Shown here one piece after another: positions 1 through 9,478 of a DNA stretch of 64,000 nt (its first letter is position 1; each line of letters opens with the position of its first letter). Below the pieces are notes generated by a model. The model was not told the origin of the DNA, made no database searches, and worked only from the letters and a program-made list of their open reading frames with translations. A program made the position numbers and the translations under genes. The DNA comes from Streptomyces sp. TLI_053 (GTDB lineage: Bacteria; Actinomycetota; Actinomycetes; Streptomycetales; Streptomycetaceae), in assembly GCF_900105395.1 (NCBI RefSeq), contig NZ_LT629775.1, forward strand, positions 248,001 through 312,000, written 5' to 3'.

Positions 1-168
1 CTCCGTAGTCGGGGGCAACTTCTCGCGAGGGGGGGTCCGCGCCCAAGTCGGGGCGCGGGCTGCCGGCGACCGGGGCGGGTGACGAGGAGACCGGTCGGCA
101 GGGCGGCGGCGGGGCCTGGTGTCCCCTGGCGGTGCGAGGGGACACTTCGGGCGATCGGGTACTGGGGG

Positions 169-1392
169 TTACCGTCTGAGCGCTTCGGCGGGTTGGATCC
201 GGGAGGCCCGCCAGGCGGGGTAGACACCGGCGATCAGCCCGGTGGCCAGTCCCAGGAGCGGGGCGGTGGCGATGGTGGCCGGGTGCAGGACCGGGGTCCA
301 CTGCTTTGCGGCGGCGACGGCGACGATGGTCACGGTGCCCAGGCAGGCCCCGGCCAGGCCGCCGAGCAGGCCCAGCATGGTGGATTCGGCGAGGAACTGG
401 GCGGTGATGTGTCCTGCGCGGGCGCCGAGGGCGCGGCGCAGACCGATCTCACCGCTGCGTTCCAGGACGGCGACCAGCGTGGTGTTGGCGATGCCGACCG
501 CCCCGATCACGAGACAGACCGTCGCGAGGAGGAGGAAGAGCTGCCCGAGGTCGTTCTCCACTCCTGTGCGCAGGCTGCGGGGGTCGGGCGGCGGGGTGGC
601 GCGCAGGTGGTCGGGATGCTCGGGGCGCAGGGCCAGGGGGGCTTCGGCGGCGACCTGGGTGGCCGCGCCGAGCCGGGTGGTGATGAGCATCTTGGCGCGG
701 TCGTCGGTCGGCGGGCCCCAGAGTTCCTCGGCGGTGGTGCGCGGGACGATCACGGAGGTGAGCAGGTCCGGACGGCGCCGGACGTCGTTGATGATGCCGA
801 TGACGGAGAAGGGGGTGCTGCCGATGAACACGGCGGGCTGCGCCCGCAGGTCGGTGATGCCCAGTCGTGCGGCGGTGGTGGCGCCGAGCAGGGCGACCCG
901 CTGGCGGTGCCGGTCGTGGAAGTCGTCGTAGGCACGGCCCTGGCGCAGGGCGGGTTCGGTGGCCCGCAGGGTGCCGGCGGACGCGGCGACGAGCTGAGCC
1001 TGGCGGTCGGTGACGGAGTAGGTTGCGCCGGGCGGGCCGCTGGCGACGCTCTGGCCGGTCGGCAGCCGTACGTGCCAGGAGACACCGGCGGCGGTGACGC
1101 CCCGAAGCGCCTCGATCCGTGCGTCGGCGTCCGCGGGGAACGCCGGGCTGTTCTGGCCGGGCGTTTGGGGCGCGATGTCGTCGACGGTGACCTCGGTCGC
1201 GGTCAGTTCGCTGAAGCGGGCGTCGATCTGGGAGGCGGCGGTGCTGGTGAGGCCGGTGACGGCGATCAGGGTTCCGACGCCCAGCACGGTGCCGACGGCG
1301 GTCAGCGCGGAGCGGGCCGGGCGCTGCAGTACGCCGGCCACGGCCTCCGAGGCGAGGTCGCGAAAGGACATCCGGGAACGGGGTAGCTTCAT
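169..1392 (-). CDS. MacB/FtsX-type ABC transporter permease
   Basis: This 407-aa integral membrane permease probably works with the ATPase and adaptor encoded just upstream to export a substrate or move it off the membrane. Predicted membrane segments lie near residues 28-48, 285-303, 334-362 and 375-394. A large extracytoplasmic domain sits between the first two, which is the MacB_PCD plus FtsX topology. The ATG at 1392 was chosen because it overlaps the ATPase stop by 4 bp (ATGA), a translational-coupling arrangement; the open frame running further upstream is an artefact. It is the last gene of a four-gene minus-strand operon. The substrate cannot be read from sequence: family members export antibiotics, lipopeptides or lipoproteins. 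Confidence 0.9.
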   Translation of the reverse strand: MKLPRSRMSFRDLASEAVAGVLQRPARSALTAVGTVLGVGTLIAVTGLTSTAASQIDARFSELTATEVTVDDIAPQTPGQNSPAFPADADARIEALRGVTAAGVSWHVRLPTGQSVASGPPGATYSVTDRQAQLVAASAGTLRATEPALRQGRAYDDFHDRHRQRVALLGATTAARLGITDLRAQPAVFIGSTPFSVIGIINDVRRRPDLLTSVIVPRTTAEELWGPPTDDRAKMLITTRLGAATQVAAEAPLALRPEHPDHLRATPPPDPRSLRTGVENDLGQLFLLLATVCLVIGAVGIANTTLVAVLERSGEIGLRRALGARAGHITAQFLAESTMLGLLGGLAGACLGTVTIVAVAAAKQWTPVLHPATIATAPLLGLATGLIAGVYPAWRASRIQPAEALRR

Positions 1393-2060
1393 GCCAGCAC
1401 CTGGCCGTCGCGAATGGTGATGGTCCGTCGGCCACGGCGGGCGACCTCGGGATCGTGGGTGATCACGACGATGGTCATGCCGTCGCGGTGCAGGCCGTCG
1501 AGCAGGTCGAGGAGGGAGCCGGCGGTCTGCGAATCGAGGTTGCCGGTCGGCTCGTCGCACAGCAGCAGGGACGGTTCGGCGGCCAGCGCCCGGGCGATGG
1601 CGACGCGCTGGCGTTCGCCTCCGGAGAGTCTGGTGGGCAGCGCGCCGAGGCGGTGGCCCAGGCCGACGCGGCGCAGTGCCTGTTCGGCCCGCTGCCTGCG
1701 CACACCGCGGGCGACGCGCTGGTAGAGCATGGCCAGTTCGACGTTCTCGCGGGCGCTGCGGTGGGCCAGCAGGTGGAAGGACTGGAAGACGAATCCGATG
1801 CGCCTGCCGCGCAGGGAGGTGCGCTCGGCGTCGCCGATGGTGGCGGTGTCGATGCCGTCCAGGACGTAGCGGCCGCACGTGGGCTCGTCGAGGAGGCCGA
1901 TGATGTTGAGGAAGGTGGACTTTCCGGCGCCGGAGGGGCCCATGACCGTGATGTAGTCGCCGCGTTCCACGCTCAGGTCGCACGGGTGCAGTGCCGTCAC
2001 CTCGGGCGGGCCGGGGTAGGTCAGCCCGGCGCGGTGCAGCTCGATGACCGGTTCGCTCAT
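1389..2060 (-). CDS. ABC transporter ATP-binding protein (LolD/MacB type)
   Basis: A 223-aa cytoplasmic ATPase that powers the adjacent FtsX-type permease. All nucleotide-binding motifs are present: Walker A GPSGAGKST at residues 41-49, Q-loop Q93, signature LSGGE at 145-149, Walker B LLLCDEPTG from 165, and the H-loop histidine at 202 in ITHD. The length is normal for the family. Its start overlaps the adaptor stop (2057-2060) and its stop overlaps the permease start, so the three genes should be co-translated. Confidence 0.95.
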   Translation of the reverse strand: MSEPVIELHRAGLTYPGPPEVTALHPCDLSVERGDYITVMGPSGAGKSTFLNIIGLLDEPTCGRYVLDGIDTATIGDAERTSLRGRRIGFVFQSFHLLAHRSARENVELAMLYQRVARGVRRQRAEQALRRVGLGHRLGALPTRLSGGERQRVAIARALAAEPSLLLCDEPTGNLDSQTAGSLLDLLDGLHRDGMTIVVITHDPEVARRGRRTITIRDGQVLA

Positions 2061-3406
2061 CGGCTGCCGCCGACCACGACCTTGTCGCCGGGGACGAGCG
2101 TCGCGCCCGTGTCGGGGACGACCTCGACGAATCCGCCGCCGGAGGCGCCGGGGTGTACCGGGACGCGGCGGATGCCGTCGGCGCCGAGTACGGTGACGCC
2201 GGTCCGGCCGTCGGCACCTGTCGAGACTGCCGTCGACGGTACGGCGAGAACCGGTCCTTCGGAGGAGGAGGCGGTGACGGAGACCCGGACCTCCTTGCCG
2301 GCGAGTTCGGCGGGGAGCGGGGCTGCGGGCAGGACGCGCAGCAGGTAGCCGGAGGCTGCGCCGGGCTGGTCCCCCTTGGCCGTCCGGGGGGCGTCGGTGA
2401 CGTCCTGGACGGTCCCGGGTGTCCTCGCCCCGGTGTCCTCGGCGACGATCTCGGCCGGCTGGCCATTCCTGAGGAGGGTCTTCTCCCGGGCCGACACGTC
2501 GGCGACGACGAGGGGGCTGCCGGTGGAGACCGTCATCAGCTTCTCTCCCGGTGCCTTGCCGACGGTGGCCTCGACGGTGTCCGCGCGTACGGGCAGGGTG
2601 TTCAGGAACACCACTTCCGACATGGGCACCGTGACGGTCGTGCGGGGCCGGGCGGGGGTGGTCGGTGAGGCCGTCGGCGTCATCGGCGCCGTCTTTCCGT
2701 CGCTGCTCTTGTCGCCCGGTCCCGACCGGGCCGGGCCGTCCGGGGCCGGCTTGGCGTCGGGCGCCGGAACCGTGTTCCGGACCGGGGCGTAGCCGATCGA
2801 CTTGTAGAACGCGGTCACCGCTCGTTCGGTACCGGCGCCGAACGTCCCGGAGGCGTCCGGCGAGGTGCGGTGGCCGGCCCTGGCCAGGGCGTTCTGGAGC
2901 TGGGCGACGTCCTCGCCCTTGGCCCCGGTCTGCAGGTCCCGGTACGCGGGCAGTGCTCCGGCGAGCGTGAACACCGGGCGGCCCGACATCTCGAACAGCA
3001 CCTTTCCGTGCGAGAGTTGGTCGCCGGCCTTCACCTTGACCTTGGTGACCAGCGGGCGGGTGCCCGGTGCTCCGCCGCCGCTCGGTACGGAGATATCGGT
3101 GGTCGACGCGGCGGTGACCTTGCCGCGGGTGACCAGCAGGTCCGCGATGACCTTGTGCTCGACCGGGGCGGTGAGCGTGTCCGGCTCGGGTGCCGCAGTC
3201 TCGGCCGCCACCTGGGCGGGTGACTTCAGCAGGGCGGCGGCACCGGCACCGGCCGCGCCCACCAGTACCGAACCGATCACCACGGCGGCCAGCAGCCCGC
3301 GGCGGCGCGTACCCGGGTCCTCGCGCCGGCTCCCGCGGGAGGGCGCGTCCTGTCGCGGCTCCTGCGGGCCGTCGATTGGTGCGGCGGCAGGACCATCCGA
3401 TGTCAT
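2057..3406 (-). CDS. HlyD/MacA-like efflux adaptor with peptidoglycan-binding domain
   Basis: A 449-aa membrane-anchored adaptor. It has a basic cytoplasmic head, one membrane helix at about 37-60, a barrel-sandwich-like N-terminal portion, and a PG_binding_1-type segment at about 155-206. A Pro/Thr/Ala-rich linker and beta-rich C-terminal adaptor regions follow. In Gram-positive bacteria such proteins are thought to couple FtsX/MacB-type permeases to the cell wall. The start has a clear ribosome site (GGGAGG five bases upstream) right behind the stop of the lipoprotein gene, and the stop overlaps the ATPase start by 4 bp. The peptidoglycan-binding insertion fits wall anchoring. Confidence 0.85.
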   Translation of the reverse strand: MTSDGPAAAPIDGPQEPRQDAPSRGSRREDPGTRRRGLLAAVVIGSVLVGAAGAGAAALLKSPAQVAAETAAPEPDTLTAPVEHKVIADLLVTRGKVTAASTTDISVPSGGGAPGTRPLVTKVKVKAGDQLSHGKVLFEMSGRPVFTLAGALPAYRDLQTGAKGEDVAQLQNALARAGHRTSPDASGTFGAGTERAVTAFYKSIGYAPVRNTVPAPDAKPAPDGPARSGPGDKSSDGKTAPMTPTASPTTPARPRTTVTVPMSEVVFLNTLPVRADTVEATVGKAPGEKLMTVSTGSPLVVADVSAREKTLLRNGQPAEIVAEDTGARTPGTVQDVTDAPRTAKGDQPGAASGYLLRVLPAAPLPAELAGKEVRVSVTASSSEGPVLAVPSTAVSTGADGRTGVTVLGADGIRRVPVHPGASGGGFVEVVPDTGATLVPGDKVVVGGSR

Positions 3407-3416
3407 CTGCGCCTCC

Positions 3417-4301
3417 CTAGCGCTTGCCGGCCAGGACGGCGCTGATGTTCTTCACGGTGGTGTCCAGGTTCGTGCGCGCGGCATGCAGGGCCTGGGCGTT
3501 CTTCTCCGCAGCGTCCTTCTGCAACCGGGCCTCGGCCTCGTACCAGATCCACGCCACGTCCGTGCGGGTGCGGCACTTCAGGTCGGTCAGGGCCGTGTCG
3601 ATCTCGGCCTTGGTCACCTCGCGCCCGAACTTCGGGTCGTCCGAGGCGTCGAGCGGCTCGCGGTAGTTGTAGCCGCTTTCCTTCATGCACGCCGACCACT
3701 GCGTGAACGCCGCCGTGACCTCGGGTTCCTGCTTGGCCTTGAGGAACGCTTCGTTGGCCAGTCGCTCGGCCAGCTGGAATCCCGCCTGCGCATCGCCGAT
3801 CCGCTGCTTGGCCTGCTGCCCGCATCCGTTCTCGGCCACGGCGTCCTCGCCCCGCGTTCCCGAGGCGACCATGGCTTCCACGGCCGCGTCGTGGGCGGCC
3901 TTCTCCGCGGCGTCGGGGTGATACCCGCGGGTGCCGGCCAGCACGGCGTCGTGGCTGCCGTAGCGCTGGTCGGTCAGGGTCTTGGGTCCGGCCTTGGGCA
4001 GTTGCGGCAGCGCGCGGTAGTTACTGCGGCCGGCGTCGCGCATGCAGTCCTCGGTCAGGGAGCTCATGGCGCGTCCCAGCTGGCTCAGTTCCTCGTCCGA
4101 CATGAGGTACGCCTCCAGGGGGAGCTTCCACGTCGCCGGGTTGGCGCGGTCGAAGCCGGCACCCGTGGGGACCGGCGCGGCCGTGGCCGGTGCGGGGTCG
4201 GGGCGGCCTGCGGCGGACGTCGAATCGTGGGAGCACCCGGCGGCGGTGACGCACACCGCTGCGGCGCCAAGCACCGCCAAACCCCGGCGACCAAAAGGCA
4301 T
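3417..4301 (-). CDS. Secreted lipoprotein, first gene of the ABC export operon
   Basis: A 294-aa lipoprotein whose signal peptide ends in the lipobox VTAAGC (lipidated Cys23). The mature part is mostly helical and charged and has four further cysteines, which could form disulfides. No family is recognised beyond streptomycete proteins found next to MacAB-like transporters. It lies 10 bp upstream of the adaptor gene, so it is probably the extracytoplasmic partner or substrate-binding component. ATG 4301 was preferred over an in-frame GTG at 4328, because the GTG adds a hydrophilic extension before the signal peptide and lacks a ribosome site. The start choice is moderately certain. Confidence 0.75.
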   Translation of the reverse strand: MPFGRRGLAVLGAAAVCVTAAGCSHDSTSAAGRPDPAPATAAPVPTGAGFDRANPATWKLPLEAYLMSDEELSQLGRAMSSLTEDCMRDAGRSNYRALPQLPKAGPKTLTDQRYGSHDAVLAGTRGYHPDAAEKAAHDAAVEAMVASGTRGEDAVAENGCGQQAKQRIGDAQAGFQLAERLANEAFLKAKQEPEVTAAFTQWSACMKESGYNYREPLDASDDPKFGREVTKAEIDTALTDLKCRTRTDVAWIWYEAEARLQKDAAEKNAQALHAARTNLDTTVKNISAVLAGKR

Positions 4302-4389
4302 GATGGTTCCCGATCTCCAATCGGACACAGAAAAAGGTGGAAGAGATTTCCGGCGTCGCGCCGGGCTACGCCTGCCGCAACAACGTCCG

Positions 4390-4881
4390 TCAGCGCCAGT
4401 CGAAAGAAGCGTTGTTGTTGTACGTTTCTTTCAGCTTGAACCAGCTGGACATCGGCGTCAGCGTGTCCCTGGCACCCTTCATCCAGCTACTGAAGAAGAT
4501 GACGGAATTGTTGCTGGTGCTGCGGTTCTGCGCGGACGCGGCATTGTTCTTGACGCGCACATTTGACCCGTTGCCCTGGTCGGGGCAGAAGTGGAGGGGC
4601 TGCGGCTCGGTACTGGGCATCGAACCGCCGTAGGGCTCGTCATCGAAATTGGCGACAGCCGAGCCGAAGTTGCGGTGCGACCCGGCGTACGAAGAGTTGT
4701 ACCAGAGCGAGAACTTGAAGCCACTGGTCACATGACTGTTGCACGCGTCCGCACTCTGGTGGTTGTCCGCCCCGTTGGCGGACGCCGAGGGCGCGGACAG
4801 GCAGCCGATCGCCAGCGCCGCGATGGAACCGGCAAAGACCGTACGAGCAGATCGAGAGATCACCATTGCATTCCCCTTCAT
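4390..4881 (-). CDS. Small secreted protein, peptidase-inhibitor-I36-like
   Basis: A 163-aa exported protein with a signal peptide (about residues 1-35, cleavage after SASA). The mature domain is Asn/Ser/Phe-rich with two cysteines (about 47 and 98), consistent with one disulfide. The spacing of aromatic and glycine residues (LWYNSSYAGSHRNFGS) resembles the gamma-crystallin-like fold of family I36 peptidase inhibitors, but this is a weak resemblance and catalytic or inhibitory function is not shown. Two starts are possible: ATG 4881 (GGGGGAG nine bases upstream) and ATG 4866 (AAGGGG six bases upstream). It is separate from the ABC operon. Confidence 0.7.
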   Translation of the reverse strand: MKGNAMVISRSARTVFAGSIAALAIGCLSAPSASANGADNHQSADACNSHVTSGFKFSLWYNSSYAGSHRNFGSAVANFDDEPYGGSMPSTEPQPLHFCPDQGNGSNVRVKNNAASAQNRSTSNNSVIFFSSWMKGARDTLTPMSSWFKLKETYNNNASFDWR

Positions 4882-5507
4882 GAAATAGAACTCCCCCGGA
4901 CAGGCCCGAAGAGACCGCCCGGTCAGGCATCGGAAGGATCTTCGTCCGAGAGCACACGAAAGTGCAACCCGGAGGCGGCAGGTGAACTCTGTCTTTCAAT
5001 CACCTCCACCGGCAGGGCCACCGGGGAAGATTCCAAGAAATCCACCGTCCCAATGTCGAACAAAACCGGACAAGCCGTCGAATGTTTGATAACGATCAAG
5101 CATCAGGTCCACCCGTGAATCGCACTCGACGCGACGCGTATCCAGCCGATCAGCGGGTCCCGACACGGAAAATCCCAACCAGTCGGCGGGGCGGGTACAT
5201 CCATCCGGCCAAGGATTGTCCCGCAAAGCAGACGAGCCGCGGACAAAAGTCGCGGTACGGCCCCAGGTGCAGAGCCCTCGAACCCTCAACGCCCGGCTCA
5301 CGGACCGGAGTCAATCCGCGGTCGCCTGTCGGCTGCTGCCGATCAGGGCGGTCCGGATGCCGCGCCGGAGCCCTTGAACGCTCGTGAGCCCGGGCCGACC
5401 ACCTGCACCGGGCCGACCTGGCTCCCACGATCACGGACCGTCCACTTTCCGCCGCACGCCGCTTCTGTGCTCCACCACCTCGTGTCCGACTCGGCCTCAC
5501 CCGGCCG
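4882..5507. other. Intergenic region, no gene seen
   Basis: About 620 bases between two minus-strand genes. The part nearest the secreted protein (about 4980-5110) is much more AT-rich than its surroundings, as expected for a promoter or a foreign junction. Open frames on both strands lack codon bias and ribosome sites and were rejected. Confidence 0.4.
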
Positions 5508-6608
5508 TCAGCCGGCGTCGCTCGGCGACAGCGATGTCAGTCGCGGGTGTTCCCGAAGGCCCGCCAGAAGCCGCACCCCGGGAATGTCCTTGTACGCTTG
5601 CCTGCGGCCGCGCAGTTCGTCCCGGATGACCCCGATCAGTTCAGCGCTCCAGGCAGGTTGAGCGGTCGCCGGCACGAGTCCGGTAGCTCCGACTGCCGAA
5701 CAGCCTTCGAAGAGTTTGCAGATCTCCCGCTTCTGCTCCTTGCGATTGCCGTCGAACCTGTCGCCCTTCTTCGCCTCGCCGAGCCACAGTTCGTCGTTGG
5801 TGGCGACTGCGAAGTCGATCTCGACGAAGGGGTTCCCGTCTCGGAGGAGTTCGAATTCCTCCCCGACCAGTGCGGGCCGGGCCCAGGGCTGGGTTCGCAG
5901 GTACTGGGTGGCCAGCAGCGGGACGTCGCCGTCGTTCGCGATCAGCTCCAGAACGGCCGGGTGGAGGTCGAAGAACCAGCGCGGCTCGCCGAACGGCTTC
6001 CAGCGGTCCTGCACGAGACTGTTGCCGCCCCCGCAGCGCCGGCAGCGGTGGTCCTGGCTGATTTCAGCGAGCGGGTAGAACTCGAAGATCGGGCAGTGGC
6101 CGCAGCCCAGCACCAGCCCCCGGCGCAGCACACCTTGCCTGGTCCACTCGTCGATCTGTGCGCGCCGCGCGGGTGCGTCCCAATCAGCGTCGTCCTGCGC
6201 GACGACTGCTTCCCAGGACAGCACGACCGCGGACTTCAGCTTCCACCAGCTGTCCTGGGGCAGGTCCTTGCGGGAATCGTCGGGCAGGAAGCGGCGCAGG
6301 AGCGGCCAGCCGGGGCTGGCCGCCAGGGCTTCGAGGGCCTTGCGCGCGCCGAGGAGGGGTTCGGCGATGGCGGCGCGCTTGCCCGCGGCGCTGGGGCGCA
6401 GCCGGGTTCCCGAAGCTGCGGTGGCCCGTTCCAGGATGCTCCCTATGCCCGGCCAGACGAGTTTGGGAGCAGCGAGGGTGCCGGCAAGAGAGGCGCCTGA
6501 GGCGACGATGTCGAAGCGGTGCGACCCGTAGGTGGTACCGCTGTCAGCAGCGCGGACGAAGGTCTGCCACAGGCTCTGGTCCGCGGCGATCAGAGCCGGA
6601 CCCGTCAA
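5508..6608 (-). CDS. Zinc-ribbon protein with PD-(D/E)XK-nuclease-like motif, possibly N-truncated
   Basis: A 366-aa protein. A CXXC pair at 169/172 and another at 189/192 form a zinc ribbon. Later an E-x-D pair (E263, D265) is followed by GEAKK (E278, K280), the spacing of the metal-binding core of PD-(D/E)XK nucleases. It is tempting to call it a restriction- or defence-type nuclease, but no characterised homolog is recognised. The only usable start is TTG 6608, just inside an open frame limited by an upstream TGA. The first residues do not look like a natural N-terminus and no ribosome site is seen, so this may be the 3' part of a longer gene. Confidence 0.6.
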   Translation of the reverse strand: MTGPALIAADQSLWQTFVRAADSGTTYGSHRFDIVASGASLAGTLAAPKLVWPGIGSILERATAASGTRLRPSAAGKRAAIAEPLLGARKALEALAASPGWPLLRRFLPDDSRKDLPQDSWWKLKSAVVLSWEAVVAQDDADWDAPARRAQIDEWTRQGVLRRGLVLGCGHCPIFEFYPLAEISQDHRCRRCGGGNSLVQDRWKPFGEPRWFFDLHPAVLELIANDGDVPLLATQYLRTQPWARPALVGEEFELLRDGNPFVEIDFAVATNDELWLGEAKKGDRFDGNRKEQKREICKLFEGCSAVGATGLVPATAQPAWSAELIGVIRDELRGRRQAYKDIPGVRLLAGLREHPRLTSLSPSDAG

Positions 6609-7805
6609 CGGCGGAAGCGGCGGGAGCGGGTGGTCGGCGCAGGTAAGGGTGACCTGTCACCAGTGCTTGGCCGGGCCCAGACCTGGTGGCACCGTCGCAG
6701 CGAGTGCGAGCGCCGTCTCAAGGGATCCGTCGGGCATCTCAACAGCGGGAAGGGAGGCGGGCTGGTCCCAGGTTGTCTGCAGCACAACCATGGACCGGCC
6801 GTGGAGTCACAAGGCCGCGTTCCGTTGCTTGCGAGCCTCAATGCCGAAACCGGGTGGGCGGCCGGTGCGGTGAGCGCGCCGGCGCCGGTCGCGGACGTGG
6901 TCCACCGGCCGGGGGACGGTCACGCCAAGGCGGCGTCCGCGCTCGTGGGGGTGGATCGTGCGGGCCGGGCGGGTGCGGCCCGCCGATCACCGTGGCGGGC
7001 CCCGAACATCGGTCACCGCCGCCGGTCGCGTCATGCCGGGCCGCGCCCGGGCCCTGGGGCCCGGGCGCGGTCACCGCGCGAGCGGTCTCACAGCGAAGAA
7101 GCGGCACACCTGTTCCACGAGGCGGCCGCAGCTCCCCGGCGGACCACTGTGCCACGTAGGCGAAGCTTCCTGAAGGCCCGTAGGCGTGCGCGTGCGCCGC
7201 AGTACGGTGGCGGGTCGAGCTGGGTGGAGGCCGCGTCACCGTGCCCGGGCCCCGTCACTGATGCCCCGGTGGCCTCTCCGACTTCAGCGGGACACGGCCC
7301 TACCTCGGTGAGACCGGTTCCTTTGGTCGGCCGGGCACTACGTGGAGGAGTGCGGGGCGGCCCGGGCCGACGGGTCGCCGGGAACAGTGGGTTGCCCGGT
7401 GTTTCCCGGCGGCCGGGCGCATGGGGCCGGTAGGATCGCGCGGCCCACCTCCTACGCCAGGCCGTGCGGCCGGACCGCGAACCGGCCCCGCCCGTCACGT
7501 CGTTGGACCTCCCCGTCGCCGACGACCTGATCAGCCTCGCCGCGGCACGGCCGCCGGACGAGGTCCTCACGCGGCTCGTCGTCGGCGCCCACCGCACCCC
7601 GCTCTCACTGACCCGCGCGGACCGCGCCCGGCAGTGCGGCGGCCACGCCGCCCTCACCGTCCTCGACGGCTCCTGGCCCGCCGACCCGGACCGCCTCAAC
7701 GCGGTTCGCGAGAGCCCGCGAGCAGCACAGGCCTGCGAGGACCCACTCCGGATGAGCGTGGCGGACAGCTGGATTGGTGCCCAGGACGGGCCGACCACCG
7801 ACGGC
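6609..7805. other. Long region without a convincing gene; holds one copy of a 205-bp repeat
   Basis: About 1.2 kb. Frames are open by GC bias only. The segment 7041-7245 recurs at 24369-24570. A plus-strand frame from 7464 to 7952 has somewhat protein-like sequence up to about 7650 but runs antisense into the DUF6228-like gene; it may be a decayed gene fragment. Confidence 0.35.
7041..7245 (+). repeat. Imperfect ~205-bp direct repeat, copy 1 (structured)
   Basis: It matches 24369-24570 over its whole length with scattered substitutions and small indels. It starts with a 30-base perfect GC hairpin (7041-7070), followed by a small hairpin with a GCGA tetraloop (7073-7086). Most differences between the copies would change amino acids in every frame, whereas both hairpins are kept, which argues for a nucleic-acid rather than a protein role. 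Its identity is unknown. Confidence 0.75.
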
Positions 7806-8279
7806 CTACTCCTCGCGCAGGAATTCCCGCAGGTCCGCGGCGAGCGCGGTCATTCCTTCGCCGACCTCGATCACGGTCGTCACAGTGCAGCTCCAGTCGC
7901 CGGGGAAGAACCCGGACCGCAGGGTCCAGCCCAGATACACATGACCACCTGAGCCGAACGCCGCCGTCACGACCAGGTGATTGTTGGTCCAGACACGCTC
8001 GCCCTCCCAACCGCGGAAGTCGCGCGCGAGGCCGTCGAAGAACTCGCTCATCTTGTCCCAGACGGTCACGGTCACGGCCTCCAGCCGCGCCTGCACACCG
8101 TCGTCGATGGCCTCCACAGCGAAGGCGACCTCGTACTCCGCCCGGGACCAGTCGAACAACCGGACAGAAGCCGACGACGCCTCTGTACCCTTCACGACGA
8201 GCTCGACCTGCCCTGGAACCATCTCGATCAGACTCACCCAGCGAAGAATACGGACACCCCAGGTCGGCGTCACCACCAT
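7806..8279 (-). CDS. DUF6228-like family protein
   Basis: A 157-aa cytoplasmic protein with no signal peptide. The central segment DFRGWEGERVW and the following beta-rich half resemble DUF6228, a small actinobacterial family often found among toxin/immunity and other accessory genes; its function is unknown. The ATG at 8279 overlaps the end of the upstream minus-strand frame, suggesting a two-gene operon. An immunity role is an inference from context only. Confidence 0.65.
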   Translation of the reverse strand: MVVTPTWGVRILRWVSLIEMVPGQVELVVKGTEASSASVRLFDWSRAEYEVAFAVEAIDDGVQARLEAVTVTVWDKMSEFFDGLARDFRGWEGERVWTNNHLVVTAAFGSGGHVYLGWTLRSGFFPGDWSCTVTTVIEVGEGMTALAADLREFLREE

Positions 8280-8692
8280 TCCCAGGCTCCGGAGCCGTTC
8301 CTACTTGTCATCGACATTTGAGGGCGCATCAGCCGCTCGGCGCTGCCAGCTCTCATCAACAAACGTTCTTCATTTCCACCTACGCAGCCACCCTGGTCCC
8401 AGTAGGTGACCCGCATCTCCAGGACGAATTCGACATCGGGCTGGGCGGACCTGGCGTTGTGGCGCAACCGCGCGGCCGCCTCGTGCTCGTAAAGCCCGTA
8501 CGCCGGCCGGACGGCCAGGTCCGCCGGCAGGCCGGGGGCGGCCTCCCGCATGGCGGCGTCACCTCGCCGCTCCAGCTCGGTGACCAGCCAGCGCCCCGCC
8601 GCCGGGCTTGCGGTGGCAAGTGGCCCGCGCCGCAGGGCGAGGCGCGGGGGAGGCATCGGGGAGGAAACACTACATTGGGGTGGAAGAGACAC
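8270..8692 (-). CDS. Hypothetical protein upstream of the DUF6228-like gene
   Basis: A frame of up to 140 aa (GTG start at 8692; a later ATG is also possible). The middle has natural-looking composition with charged helical segments. The C-terminal 30 codons are AT-richer than the rest. Its stop overlaps the next gene's ATG (TGG TGG TGA / ATG GTG), which supports co-translation. No family recognised. The 5' end nearly reaches the divergent DedA gene, so the true start is uncertain. Confidence 0.4.
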   Translation of the reverse strand: MSLPPQCSVSSPMPPPRLALRRGPLATASPAAGRWLVTELERRGDAAMREAAPGLPADLAVRPAYGLYEHEAAARLRHNARSAQPDVEFVLEMRVTYWDQGGCVGGNEERLLMRAGSAERLMRPQMSMTSRNGSGAWEWW

Positions 8693-8700
8693 GATCGCCG

Positions 8701-9357
8701 ATGGGGTGTGGGCCCGTGCACTCGATCACCGACTGGCTGCGCGGCCTGTCCGGACCCGTCGTGTACGCGATCGTCGGTGGCACGGTCCTCGCCGAGGACG
8801 CCCTGTTCTTCAGTTTCTTCATCCCTGGCGAGAGCGCTGCGGTACTCGGTGGCTTCCTCTCCCACCAGGGCAGGGCCTCCCTCGGCTGGATGGTCGTGGT
8901 CGTGGTCTGCGCGGCCGTCCTCGGTGACTCCGCCGGCTACGAGATCGGCCGCCACCTCGGTCCGGCGATCCTGCGCACCCGCCCGTTGCGGCGCCACGCC
9001 GAGCGGATCGACACGGCGCAGGACCTGCTCCGCCGACGGGGGCCGGCCGCCGTCCTCGTCGGACGGTTCATCGCCTTCTTCCGCCCGCTGGTGCCCTCGC
9101 TGGCCGGGATGTCGCGGATGCCGTACCGCCGGTTCCTGCTCTACAACGCCCTCGGTGGGGTCGCCTGGGGCGTCGGTTTCACCTTGCTCGGCTACTTCGC
9201 CGGAGCCGCCTACACCAGGGTGGAGGGCACGGTCGGCCGGCTCACCGCGATCGCGATCGGCGCGGCCGTCGCCGTCGCGGTGCTGGTCCACTACCTGCGG
9301 CGGCGGCGCTCGCACGGTCGGGACCGGTCGGACCGCGGCAGCGGCCGGGAGCCCTGA
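8701..9357 (+). CDS. DedA family membrane protein
   Basis: A 218-aa polytopic membrane protein of the DedA/SNARE-associated (VTT) family, whose members flip or scramble undecaprenyl phosphate and other lipids. Family landmarks are an early acidic segment (TVLAEDALFFSFFIPGES), a glycine-rich GDSAGYEIGRHLG segment, the arginine-containing VGRFIAFFRPLVPSLAGMS loop, and a C-terminal hydrophobic pair. ATG 8701 is used; GTG 8716 is an alternative with similar spacing. It is probably monocistronic, since GC-rich inverted repeats follow the stop. Confidence 0.85.
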   Translation: MGCGPVHSITDWLRGLSGPVVYAIVGGTVLAEDALFFSFFIPGESAAVLGGFLSHQGRASLGWMVVVVVCAAVLGDSAGYEIGRHLGPAILRTRPLRRHAERIDTAQDLLRRRGPAAVLVGRFIAFFRPLVPSLAGMSRMPYRRFLLYNALGGVAWGVGFTLLGYFAGAAYTRVEGTVGRLTAIAIGAAVAVAVLVHYLRRRRSHGRDRSDRGSGREP

Positions 9358-9478
9358 ACCGCCCCGGCGGCGGTCCGCCGGCGGGTGCCGGGACAGGCCC
9401 CGGTGCCGGAACCCGCGGGCCCGGGTGTCGGACCCACTGCCTAGGCTGGGGGCAGCCGATGATCAAGGGAGCGGGACT

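Noticed and set aside
7464..7952. 162-codon plus frame before the DUF6228-like gene
   Set aside because: It overlaps that gene antisense, lacks a ribosome site and matches no family; at best a fragment.
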